From Pseudohoeflea suaedae (GTDB lineage Bacteria > Pseudomonadota > Alphaproteobacteria > Rhizobiales > Rhizobiaceae), in assembly GCF_004354915.1 (NCBI RefSeq), contig NZ_SMSI01000001.1, positions 868,001 through 932,000 on the forward strand: DNA of 64,000 nt, read 5' to 3'. The notes under the pieces were generated by a model. That model was not told the DNA's origin. It saw only the letters and a program-made list of their open reading frames with translations, and ran no database searches. The position numbers and the translations under genes were made by a program. Below, piece by piece: positions 39,637 to 47,541 of this stretch (positions are counted from its first letter, which is position 1; each line of letters opens with the position of its first letter).

Positions 39637-40565
39637 TAGACTTTCTCGACTTCAGGCTTTCCGAGCAGGCCCGACGGCATGAAGATCAGCACGATCGCCA
39701 GGATCGAGAATGCCGCCACGTCCTTGTACTCAACGGTGAAATAACCGGACCAGAGGGTCTCGATGAGGCCGATCAGCAGTCCTCCGAGCATGGCGCCCGG
39801 CAACGAACCGATACCGCCAAGCACAGCTGCGGTGAAGGCTTTCACCCCGGCGAGGAAGCCGATGTAGAAATCGACCACGCCGTAGAGAAGCAGGAACATC
39901 ATGCCGGCGACGGCGGCGAGCGCCGCGCCCATGACGAAGGTCAGCGAAATCGTGCGGTCGACGTTGACGCCGAGAAGCGCAGCCATCTTCTGGTCCTGCT
40001 CGCAGGAGCGCTGAGCGCGGCCGAGCGGAGTCTTGGCGATCAGCAGCGAGAAGCCGACCATGAGGAGGAAGGTCACGCCGATGATGATCATCTGCATGTA
40101 GGAGAGCTGAACGGCGATGGTGCCGGCTTCCGTGCTGCCCTCCATCAGGGTGATGCCGCCGGAAATCTGCGGCGGAAGCGGCTTGACGCGCGCACCCTGG
40201 GTGACCTGCACGAAATTCTGCAGAACGATCGACATGCCGATTGCGGTGATCAGCGGCGCCAGCCGGAACGAGCCGCGCAAAGGCCGGTAGGCCAGGCGCT
40301 CGACGGTCCAGCCCCAGGCCGAGGTGAACAGCATCGACACGATAAGGACGATGAGCAGAACCAGCGGCAGGAAGGCGAAGCCGAAAATCGAAGTGAGTAT
40401 GAGAAATACGGCGAGGGCGATGAAGGAACCGACCATGAAGACGTCGCCATGGGCGAAGTTGATCATGCCGATAATGCCATAGACCATCGTATAGCCGATG
40501 GCGATCAGACCGTAAATCGATCCGAGGGTCAGCCCGTTGATGAGCTGCTGGATCAGGTATTCCAT
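39636..40565 (-). CDS. livH: branched-chain amino acid ABC transporter permease
   Basis: A 309-residue permease and first gene of livHMGF. ATG 40565 gives the canonical start MEYLIQQLINGLTLGSIYGL; the frame upstream of it is not conserved-looking. Other family segments are NFAHGDVFMVGSF, the EAA-like loop TPLGRAQRSCEQDQKMAALL, and GGIGSLPGAMLGGLLIGLIE. About eight membrane helices are predicted. The gene overlaps livM by one base. Confidence 0.94.
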   Translation of the reverse strand: MEYLIQQLINGLTLGSIYGLIAIGYTMVYGIIGMINFAHGDVFMVGSFIALAVFLILTSIFGFAFLPLVLLIVLIVSMLFTSAWGWTVERLAYRPLRGSFRLAPLITAIGMSIVLQNFVQVTQGARVKPLPPQISGGITLMEGSTEAGTIAVQLSYMQMIIIGVTFLLMVGFSLLIAKTPLGRAQRSCEQDQKMAALLGVNVDRTISLTFVMGAALAAVAGMMFLLLYGVVDFYIGFLAGVKAFTAAVLGGIGSLPGAMLGGLLIGLIETLWSGYFTVEYKDVAAFSILAIVLIFMPSGLLGKPEVEKV

Positions 40566-40907
40566 GAAAGTTGTTACCCTGTATTTGTTTATTGGCGAGT
40601 ACTTGGACGTACCCGCATCCCCTACGCGCATCTTCCACAAGAATGGCGCCGTCGCAAATCAAAAATTGCAAAGTCGGGAAGATTCCTGCCCAATTCACAG
40701 CCACTGCCGCGATGGCAGGACGGCATGCGAATGAATTGAGCGGGCCACTCCGGCCGGAAAACAGGGCGTCGCAGGCAGGCGGCGAGGCGGGACATGCTTG
40801 ATCTGGAAAGGTGAGCCGCGTAACACGGTTCAAGCCGGAACAATCCGGAGAATCGGTTGCAGTTCGAGTCACCCGAGAACGCTGAAAAATTTCTGGAGTC
40901 TCGTTCC
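40566..40907. other. divergent intergenic region, livH / glycan island
   Basis: This 342-base gap should hold promoters for both directions. Visible elements are a small CTGCC-GCGAT-GGCAG hairpin near 40712 and CCGGA-ACAA-TCCGG (40836-40849), which overlaps the ribosome-binding region of a possible TTG start at 40857 for the next gene. I see no gene and no clear sigma-70 hexamers. Confidence 0.35.
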
Positions 40908-41621
40908 ATGAAAGCCCTCTCGAATTCGGTCATCGAGAAAATCCGGCGCAACCGCATCTCGACGTCGGAAGTCACGGATTGCCTTGGAAAGACCGGGGTG
41001 CTCAAAGGCGTTTCTGCGCTGAACCCACGCCATTTCCGGGTCGGACCTGTCCGGCTTGTCACGGCGTGGAATTGCAGCAACTGGGAGCTCCACGAACAGG
41101 CGAGTGCGGTTCAGCCCGGCGAAATCGTCATCTTCCACGCATTCGATTACGAAGACTACGCCATGTTCGGCGCATTGGTCGCCAAGTTCCTGCTTCTGTA
41201 CCGCGAAGCGGCAGCCCTCGTCGTCTGCGGCCTCGTGCGCGACGCGCACACTCTGAAGATGGAGAACTACCCCATCTGGTGCGAAGGGGTGACGCCGGTC
41301 GGCGCGCTCAATCGCAAGAATTCGGCGCCGGAACCCGCCGAAGCCGAGGAATTGCGCCGCCGCTACGACGGCGCGATCGCCGTCTGCGATGATTCCGGTG
41401 TCGCGATCATCGGTAAGGAGTGGATGACGGAAGACTTCCTTGAGCGGCTCGATTTCATCGAGCTCCAGGAAGATGCCTGGTTCCACTGCATCGATACCGC
41501 CGGCATGACGACTTACGAGACCGTCTGCGAGAAGAAATATTTCGACGAGAAGAGCGTGTTCTCGCGCTTCGACCGGCTGCGCGAGGGATCGCCGCTGGTT
41601 TCCGGGGAGACCAAGGAATGA
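40908..41621 (+). CDS. RraA-like (HMG/CHA aldolase fold) family protein
   Basis: A 237-residue protein with the RraA/4-hydroxy-4-methyl-2-oxoglutarate aldolase fold. STSEVTDCLGKTGVL is the family's opening motif, and GLVRDAHTLKMENYPIWCEG keeps the Arg-Asp pair and the proline-turn found in true aldolases of the group, so catalysis is possible. It is longer than RraA (about 160) through an extended C-terminus, and FHAFDYEDYAMFGALVAKFL replaces the usual active-site entrance. ATG 40908 has GGAG nine bases upstream; TTG 40857, with GGAG six bases upstream, would add 17 residues and is a real alternative. It heads a four-gene operon and overlaps the next gene by four bases (ATGA). The substrate is unknown. 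Confidence 0.75.
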   Translation: MKALSNSVIEKIRRNRISTSEVTDCLGKTGVLKGVSALNPRHFRVGPVRLVTAWNCSNWELHEQASAVQPGEIVIFHAFDYEDYAMFGALVAKFLLLYREAAALVVCGLVRDAHTLKMENYPIWCEGVTPVGALNRKNSAPEPAEAEELRRRYDGAIAVCDDSGVAIIGKEWMTEDFLERLDFIELQEDAWFHCIDTAGMTTYETVCEKKYFDEKSVFSRFDRLREGSPLVSGETKE

Positions 41622-42352
41622 AGGACGATCGCGCGGAGTTCAGCGAACAGGCGAGGCGCGACGCGATTGCCCTCGGGCAGGACGACGCCCTCAACCGCGA
41701 CGGGCTCCACCTGATGCGCGAAGCCGGCAAGCACCGCTTCACCTATCTCTGGAGCTGGCTTGGCGTGCCGATCATCCAGGTCCCGTCCGATGTCGTCGCC
41801 ATGCAGGAAATCATCTGGGAGACCAGACCGGATATCATCATCGAGACCGGCATCGCCCGTGGTGGAAGCGCGATCTTCTTTGCGTCGATGATGCAGCTCC
41901 TCGGACGCGGTACGGTGATCGGCGTGGATATCGATATCCGCGCCCATAACCGCGACAGCATCGAGAGCCATCCGCTCGGCCACAGGGTCCGTCTGATCGA
42001 GGGATCGTCGACCGACCCGGAGATCGTCAGCACCGTCAGGTCGATGATCGAGCCGGGTGCGAAGGTCATGGTCATCCTCGATTCCGATCACTCCTATGAG
42101 CATGTGAAGAATGAACTGGCGGCTTACGCGCCCCTCGTTACCGAGGGCCAGTTCATGATCGTGGCCGATACGGGGCTGGCGATCGAGACGGACAACTTCA
42201 CGCCGCCCCACGGCTGGGGCAACGGCAACGACCCGATGGCGGCCATGGACGAGTTTCTCCAAGGCAGCGACCGGTTCGAGATCGATCCGGTCTATAACGG
42301 CAAGATGCTGATGACGAGCTCGCCGCGCGGCTATCTGCGCTGCGTCAAATAG
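41618..42352 (+). CDS. CmcI-like (cephalosporin hydroxylase / rhamnosyl O-methyltransferase) family protein
   Basis: A 244-residue Rossmann-fold protein of the CmcI family, whose known members are SAM-dependent O-methyltransferases or act in cephamycin and rhamnosyl modification. The SAM-binding motif is IIIETGIARGGSAIFFASM (73-91), the second-strand acid GVDIDIRAHNRD (102-113), and the metal/catalytic-type motif VILDSDHSYEHVKNEL (152-167). Position inside a cluster with glycosyltransferases and another methyltransferase suggests methylation of a sugar hydroxyl. It overlaps the RraA-like gene (ATGA), and the amidohydrolase gene follows after 18 bases. Confidence 0.82.
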   Translation: MKDDRAEFSEQARRDAIALGQDDALNRDGLHLMREAGKHRFTYLWSWLGVPIIQVPSDVVAMQEIIWETRPDIIIETGIARGGSAIFFASMMQLLGRGTVIGVDIDIRAHNRDSIESHPLGHRVRLIEGSSTDPEIVSTVRSMIEPGAKVMVILDSDHSYEHVKNELAAYAPLVTEGQFMIVADTGLAIETDNFTPPHGWGNGNDPMAAMDEFLQGSDRFEIDPVYNGKMLMTSSPRGYLRCVK

Positions 42353-42370
42353 AGTGATTTCGGGGGCGGC

Positions 42371-43156
42371 ATGAGCGGATTGTTCGATTCCCTGTCCCAT
42401 CCCACCCTGAGCGGTCGATGGTTCGCGCGCGATCTCGATGCCGGCTGGCAGGCGCTCGTCAAGCGCCTGCGCGAAAGCGGTTACAGCCGTGCCTGTGCCG
42501 TTGGCCTGGCCGGTGTCGAGGGCTATGAGCACGAGGCCTTCATCGAGGCCTGCCGGCCTTATGCCGAACTCGTCCCGATCGCCGGGATCGATCCGCGTGG
42601 CGATCTCGTGGCCGAGCTGCGCCGGGTCAAGCAGCTCGGTTTCAGCGGCATCAAGCTGCATCCGCGACTTTCCGCCTTTGCCATGGGCGATGATTGCCTG
42701 ATCGAGGCCTTCCGGGCCGCCCGCGCCGTCGATCTGCCGGTCTTTCTCTGCACCTACTGCCATGGTCCGGTGGAGCGGGCGCCGCTGGAAGATCCCCTCT
42801 ATGGCCTGGCCCGCGCATTGCGCGCAGTGCCGGACATCCGCCTCGTCCTGCTGCATGGCGGCGACGTGGAGCTCATGCGCTACATGCAGCTGGTGAGACA
42901 TTCGCCCAACATCCTGATCGACCTGTCCTTCACCATGATGAAATACACCGGCAGCTCGCTCGATCTCGATCTCGCCTATGTCATGCGCGGTTTCAACCGC
43001 CGCACCTGTTTCGGTGTCGACCACCCCGAATACACCCATGCGGAGGTGCGCACCCGTTTCGACGCGCTGTCCGCTGGATTGTCCCCCGAAGAGCGCGCCA
43101 ATGTGGGGTTCAACAATCTGAGCCGTTTCCTGCGCTTGCCGGAGCCCGCCGAATGA
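42371..43156 (+). CDS. amidohydrolase-superfamily TIM-barrel protein
   Basis: A 261-residue protein resembling the amidohydrolase_2 (ACMSD-like) group. Later metal-site motifs are visible: IKLHPRLSAF with His97, VLLHGGDVEL with His162 and FGVDHPEYTHAEV with Asp217-His218. The N-terminal HxH motif is not canonical; the equivalent stretch reads FDSLSHPTL (residues 5-13), so the first metal ligand pair may be missing or altered. It could be a decarboxylase or hydrolase acting on a cyclic or acyl substrate, or a catalytically modified member. It overlaps the next methyltransferase gene by four bases (ATGA). Confidence 0.75.
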   Translation: MSGLFDSLSHPTLSGRWFARDLDAGWQALVKRLRESGYSRACAVGLAGVEGYEHEAFIEACRPYAELVPIAGIDPRGDLVAELRRVKQLGFSGIKLHPRLSAFAMGDDCLIEAFRAARAVDLPVFLCTYCHGPVERAPLEDPLYGLARALRAVPDIRLVLLHGGDVELMRYMQLVRHSPNILIDLSFTMMKYTGSSLDLDLAYVMRGFNRRTCFGVDHPEYTHAEVRTRFDALSAGLSPEERANVGFNNLSRFLRLPEPAE

Positions 43157-43821
43157 AGGATGACGAATGGGACCGGATGCGGGCGATGTATGCCGCGCGG
43201 CTGGCCGAAACGGGTTATTCGCCCGAGACGCTGGGCTGGACCAAGCCCAAGCATCGCCTTCGCTACAAGATCCTGGTGGATTACTGGTTCGGCGGCCCCG
43301 ATCCGCTCGACGGCTCGGCGAGCCTTCTGGATTTCGGCTGCGGCTTTGGCGATCTTGCCGTCTATTGCGCAGCGCGCGGCCTCGACGTCGATTATCACGG
43401 TATCGACTTGAGCGAGGATCTGGTCGCCGCGGGCCGCAGGGTCTTTCCGCATCTCGATCTGGAAGCCGGTTCGCCGATCGAGGATGGGCTGGACAGGGTC
43501 TATGACGTCATCGTCTCGTCAGGCGCGCACAATTACGCGCTCACGGACAACGAAGCCTATATCCGCCGGACGTTCGAACTCTTCGACGCGTCCTCGCGTT
43601 GTGGCTTCGCGATCAACTTCCTGTCGGACCGGGTCAATCACCGCAACGCCGGGAACTACTACGCCAGCCCCGCATGGGTTCTCGATCTCGCCTTGTCCCA
43701 TTCGCGGCGTGTCGAGATCCGGCACGACTACATGCCCTTCGAATTCACGGTCTTCGTCGACAAGCGCAGCGATTTCGGCGATCTGACGGTTTTTGCGCCC
43801 TTCGAGGCGGATTGCGGCTAG
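43153..43821 (+). CDS. class I SAM-dependent methyltransferase
   Basis: A 222-residue methyltransferase. Motif I is LLDFGCGFGDLAVY (58-71), the second acidic residue is in YHGIDLSEDLVAAGR, and motif IV-like VYDVIVSSGAHNYAL follows. The last third (GFAINFLSDRVNHRNAGNYY, FEFTVFVDKRSDF) is typical of small-molecule or lipid/glycan methyltransferases. ATG 43153 overlaps the amidohydrolase stop. The stop is one base from the convergent ATP-grasp stop. The acceptor is unknown. Confidence 0.85.
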   Translation: MKDDEWDRMRAMYAARLAETGYSPETLGWTKPKHRLRYKILVDYWFGGPDPLDGSASLLDFGCGFGDLAVYCAARGLDVDYHGIDLSEDLVAAGRRVFPHLDLEAGSPIEDGLDRVYDVIVSSGAHNYALTDNEAYIRRTFELFDASSRCGFAINFLSDRVNHRNAGNYYASPAWVLDLALSHSRRVEIRHDYMPFEFTVFVDKRSDFGDLTVFAPFEADCG

Positions 43822-43822
43822 G

Positions 43823-45025
43823 TCATTCCATTTCGAGCCGGATGGCGGCGAGAGCAGCCCTGGCGCGTTCAAGTGCCTCCTGGCGATCGGCGCCGCCGGT
43901 CACTGCCCAGCCATGACGGGCATTGTCATGGCTGACCGCTCCTCCCGTGTCACCGGGCCGGATGGTCAGTCCGATCGTTGCGACACCCGGATGGTTCCTC
44001 GCCGCCTCAAGGCCATCAGCAGCAATGAAGCGCCCCGCGGGTGCCGCGAGAAACCGGTAGCAGGCGCCTCCGGACTTCCGTGGCGCGGGATCGACATCCC
44101 ACCGCAGGAGAAGCCGGGCGAGAACCACGGGCGCATCGAGGCCGCTTGCCTGTTCGATCGCATGGGCGAACAGATGTCCGCCGCCGGGGCGCGCACCGAT
44201 TTCGACGAGATGGACGCCGTCGTCCGAAACAATGCACTCGCAATGAAAGGCGCCCTGGCGATGGCCGACGGCTTCGATGGCCCCGGCAACGAGCGCGCGC
44301 GCCTCCGCGATCACCGCCGCCGGATAATTTGCCGGGTAATTGAGGCTCATGTTCACCCGGTAGCGGTCATGGTCCTGAAACTCGACGTCGCCGATCATGC
44401 TGAACGTCACATGACCGTCGTTGACGAAGCCGTCGCAGGTCAGGAGAGGGCCGTCGATGAAGCGTTCGACGATGCAGCCGTGTGAACCCGAGTGGCGGAG
44501 CGCGCCGTCGATCGCCTCGTCGAGCTGGTCGTGGCGGGTGACCACCGAAACCCCCTTGCTCGCCCAGGACCGGCGGGGTTTGATCACGGCGGGCAGCCCG
44601 ATGTCGTGCACGGCGCGACGAAGCCCGTCTTCCGTATCCGCCAGTCGAAAATCGGGCTGACACAGGCCTGCCTGTTTCCAGGCCTGGCGCATCCTGCCCT
44701 TGTCGAGGCAGTTGAGCGCAACCTCGACCCCGATACCCGGCAGGCCGAGTTGTTGGCTTGCGGTAGCGGCTGCCAGAACGCCGGCCTCGGTCGCGGCCAT
44801 CACGAGGTCGGCGCCACAGCCGCGCGCCGCCTCGGTCACCGCATCGGCGTCCTCGATGCTGCCGAAAATGCTGCCGTCGGCGATGGCATGGCCCGGCGCG
44901 TCTTCGTTGCGGTCCATCGCGATGACGCGAAACCCGCCCCGTTTCAGGCTCTCGATCGCCTTGACCAGAGGCTCGCCGGCCGCAAGCAGCAGGATCGTCG
45001 CTTTCCGTGTGTGAGCGTGGGTCAT
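43823..45025 (-). CDS. ATP-grasp domain ligase
   Basis: A 400-residue ATP-grasp enzyme of the PurK/BtrJ/carbamoyl-phosphate-synthase-like type. It has an N-terminal preATP-grasp Rossmann part (ILLLAAGEPLVKAIESLKRG, then GADLVMAATEAGVLAAATAS). The ATP-binding lysine segment is AVIKPRRSWASKGVSVV, the metal-binding segment GAFHCECIVSDDGVHLVEIGARPGG, split here as GAFHCECIV and VHLVEIGARPGGG. Such enzymes join a carboxylate to an amine through an acyl phosphate, so it may attach an amino acid or amine to the cluster's product. It is the third gene of the minus-strand operon, 39 bases after the glycosyltransferase. Confidence 0.85.
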   Translation of the reverse strand: MTHAHTRKATILLLAAGEPLVKAIESLKRGGFRVIAMDRNEDAPGHAIADGSIFGSIEDADAVTEAARGCGADLVMAATEAGVLAAATASQQLGLPGIGVEVALNCLDKGRMRQAWKQAGLCQPDFRLADTEDGLRRAVHDIGLPAVIKPRRSWASKGVSVVTRHDQLDEAIDGALRHSGSHGCIVERFIDGPLLTCDGFVNDGHVTFSMIGDVEFQDHDRYRVNMSLNYPANYPAAVIAEARALVAGAIEAVGHRQGAFHCECIVSDDGVHLVEIGARPGGGHLFAHAIEQASGLDAPVVLARLLLRWDVDPAPRKSGGACYRFLAAPAGRFIAADGLEAARNHPGVATIGLTIRPGDTGGAVSHDNARHGWAVTGGADRQEALERARAALAAIRLEME

Positions 45026-45064
45026 GGAGAGCCCTCAAGGCAGACGAAACGGCAAGGTGCAGCC

Positions 45065-46234
45065 CTATTTGAGCCGGCCCTCGAGCAGGTGAACGGGAAA
45101 CAGCATTCCATCGATCATCTCGTAATATTCGCCGGCGCTTCCGGTGTCGCCCATGCCCATGTCGATATAGAGCTTGTCTTCGTGCAGCCCGACATAGCGC
45201 GGCACTTCGGGGCGCCATTTGAACTCCGGCCTGAAGCTCTTGAGAGCATCCTTGCCGCGCCATTCGGCAATGGCTTCGCCATAGGCGCTTTTTCGGGCAT
45301 CGAATTGGTCCCTGTCGACGGTGGTCTCGCAGTCCTTCGCGCATGCTGCGATGAAATTGTCTTCCCAACCGGACAGTTCGATCCCGTATTTCTGCTTGAA
45401 GCGCTCGATCGTGTGGCCGATGGAGGCGGTAATTCCGAGATCTGCGGGGAACGGGAAGCCGTCCGCGTAAAAGCCCTCCGCGTTCTCGGCGAGAAACTGC
45501 GCGGAGCGTTCCGCCGCGAGGCTTCGATCGCGCAAGGCCATGGTATTGGAGGCGCGGCAGGTGCCGAAGACCGAGAGCGGGCGTTCCCACAGGACGAAGT
45601 TGCGCGCCAGCATCACCACCTTGCAGATATTGTCGTAGTCCAGGTTGCCATGCTCGAAATAGCGGCCGGAGAAGGTTTCCCTGATCTGCTCGAGAAGGCT
45701 GCGGCGAATGGTGCCGTGATAGATGCCGAACGGGCAGCCGGGACGGTCCGTCGCCTGGTCCCAGAAGAACATCCGCTTCATCAGGTCCTTTTTCTCCAGA
45801 CCGTGCAGATGGCTCGAGGTCGGCAGCGTCGTGATCTCCCGCTCCGCGCGCGCGTCCGGCCATGTGTAGTAGGCCCGGCCCCAGGAGATCGAATCCACGG
45901 TCTCCACCCGTGCGGTCGCCACCCGGATGATCTCGCAGAGTTCAGGATCGACGTAATCGTCGTCCCCGATATAGGTGATCCATTCTCCGGATGTCTCGGG
46001 AACGATCCGCTCCCAGTTTTCCAGCATCGTCAGCGGTCGATCCGCAGGCGGTATCATCTTGAGCCGGCTGTCGGCCGCTTCCGCGACGAAGGCCGATATG
46101 GGGCGGGGATCATCCGAGTTGTCGCCGATGACGATCTCGAAATCGTCACGCTCCGACTTGAGCATGTGGCGCGCGGCGTCAATGGCATAGGCTTGCCTGT
46201 TGCGCGTCGGAATGCAGATCGACAGAATGGTCAT
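45065..46234 (-). CDS. family 2 (GT-A) glycosyltransferase, copy 2
   Basis: A 389-residue cytoplasmic glycosyltransferase. The nucleotide-sugar domain opens SICIPTRNRQAYAIDAARH, with VIGDNSDDPR and the metal-binding DDD at 91-93 (ITYIGDDDYVDPEL). The C-terminal part (YFEHGNLDYDNICKVVMLAR, FGTCRASNTMALRDRSLAAE) is shared with the upstream gene, so the two are tandem paralogues. No membrane helix is seen. It overlaps copy 1 by four bases (ATGA) and is followed by the ATP-grasp gene. Donor and acceptor are unknown. Confidence 0.87.
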   Translation of the reverse strand: MTILSICIPTRNRQAYAIDAARHMLKSERDDFEIVIGDNSDDPRPISAFVAEAADSRLKMIPPADRPLTMLENWERIVPETSGEWITYIGDDDYVDPELCEIIRVATARVETVDSISWGRAYYTWPDARAEREITTLPTSSHLHGLEKKDLMKRMFFWDQATDRPGCPFGIYHGTIRRSLLEQIRETFSGRYFEHGNLDYDNICKVVMLARNFVLWERPLSVFGTCRASNTMALRDRSLAAERSAQFLAENAEGFYADGFPFPADLGITASIGHTIERFKQKYGIELSGWEDNFIAACAKDCETTVDRDQFDARKSAYGEAIAEWRGKDALKSFRPEFKWRPEVPRYVGLHEDKLYIDMGMGDTGSAGEYYEMIDGMLFPVHLLEGRLK

Positions 46235-47436
46235 CGCGCAAAAGTCCTTGCGCCGGAGATCACGAGATCGACCGGCAGCATGGCGTGTTCGCCGAAACGG
46301 TAGAATTCTCCGGGTGTCTCGACCTTGAGCGTGTTTTCACGAATATAGAGCACCTTGCCGATCACGCCGCTCGTCTGGTTGAGGATCCGTTCGCCGGGCG
46401 CGAAGGGCGGCGGAGCGAAGGCCGATGCCCATTTCCCGCCTTCCCATTCCGCAAAACCGCGGCGAAATGCGGCGACCTTCTGCTCGTATTCTTCCTTGTC
46501 GCGCGAACTGAGGCATTCCTTGGTCGCTGCGGCGGCGAAATTCTCGGGGAAGCCGGTGAGGTCGAAGCCGTAGGTCTTGCAGAACCAGTAGGTCGTGTGG
46601 GCCACGCTCACGCAGACCGAGCTGGTTTCATCCGATATCGTGAACGGAAAGTCCGGATGTTGCGGCGGCACGTTCCCCTTCGTTTCCTCGATGAAGATGC
46701 GTGTGCGCTCGAGCCGGATGTCGCGGTTCTGCGCCGCGGCCGAGTTCGAGGAGGCGCAAGCGCCGAGAACCGAGAAACCGCGCTGGCAGTGAACCATCAG
46801 CTTTGCTTCGGCCAGCACCTTGCAGGAATTGTCGTAGTCGACATTGGGATGTTCGAAATAGCGGTTGCCGAATTTGCGCTTGATGCGTTCCATCAGCGTG
46901 CGCTTGACCGCTCCGTGATAGATCCCGAAGCCGGCCGATGGGCGTCTGTCCCGTTCGCTCCAGCGGTAGAGCCTGTCCTGGTCCGGCTTCTTTCGTCCGA
47001 CGAGGACGCTGAATGCGCAGGGTATGGTCGCCAGTGTCGGGCGGGTGCGGTTATCCGGCCAGTTGAAGTTCATCCGGCTCCAGCCGATCGCCTCCACACC
47101 GTTGTAGAGCTTCTCGAAGCTTTTCAGCAGACCGGTGACGCGCGGATCGATGTAGTCGTCGGCGCCGATGACGACGATCCAGCGACCCGACGTTTCGGGA
47201 ATGGTCCTTTCCCAGTTGTCGACCATGGAATAGACGCGCTCGCCCGGCGGCAGCAACCGGAAACGGTCATCGTGGAAATCGTTTGCGAAAAATTCGGCCA
47301 GCACCGAAGGATCATCGGAATTGTCGGCGACGACGACCTCGAAATCCTGGCCCTCGTTTTGTGCGAGAGCCCGTATGGTTTCTATGCAATAGCGCTGCCG
47401 GTTCCGTGTCGGCACGCAAATCGTCAGGTCTGTCAT
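46231..47436 (-). CDS. family 2 (GT-A) glycosyltransferase, copy 1
   Basis: A 401-residue glycosyltransferase paralogous to the next gene: TICVPTRNRQRYCIETIRAL, VVADNSDDPSVLAEF, the metal site VIGADDYIDP (ADD at 92-94), and the shared C-terminal block YFEHPNVDYDNSCKVLAEAK plus VLGACASSNSAAAQNRDIRL. It lacks membrane helices. The frame is open to 47475, but ATG 47436 gives the family start MTDLTICVPTRNRQ. It is the first gene of the three-gene minus-strand operon. Confidence 0.87.
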   Translation of the reverse strand: MTDLTICVPTRNRQRYCIETIRALAQNEGQDFEVVVADNSDDPSVLAEFFANDFHDDRFRLLPPGERVYSMVDNWERTIPETSGRWIVVIGADDYIDPRVTGLLKSFEKLYNGVEAIGWSRMNFNWPDNRTRPTLATIPCAFSVLVGRKKPDQDRLYRWSERDRRPSAGFGIYHGAVKRTLMERIKRKFGNRYFEHPNVDYDNSCKVLAEAKLMVHCQRGFSVLGACASSNSAAAQNRDIRLERTRIFIEETKGNVPPQHPDFPFTISDETSSVCVSVAHTTYWFCKTYGFDLTGFPENFAAAATKECLSSRDKEEYEQKVAAFRRGFAEWEGGKWASAFAPPPFAPGERILNQTSGVIGKVLYIRENTLKVETPGEFYRFGEHAMLPVDLVISGARTFAR

Positions 47437-47541
47437 CACTCGGTTTCCGCGGCTTGTCGGCCCGGAAAGTCTCAAATCAAGCTTGTGTCATGCTTGCCGA
47501 CGGGCGGACAGGTGTCGCGCCCGTCGGAGATGCGTTCTGCG

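Noticed and set aside
44367-45863. 498-residue minus-strand open frame overlapping the ATP-grasp and glycosyltransferase genes in another frame
   Set aside because: It spans two well-defined genes and their junction in a shifted frame and is Arg/Pro/Gly-rich without a domain.
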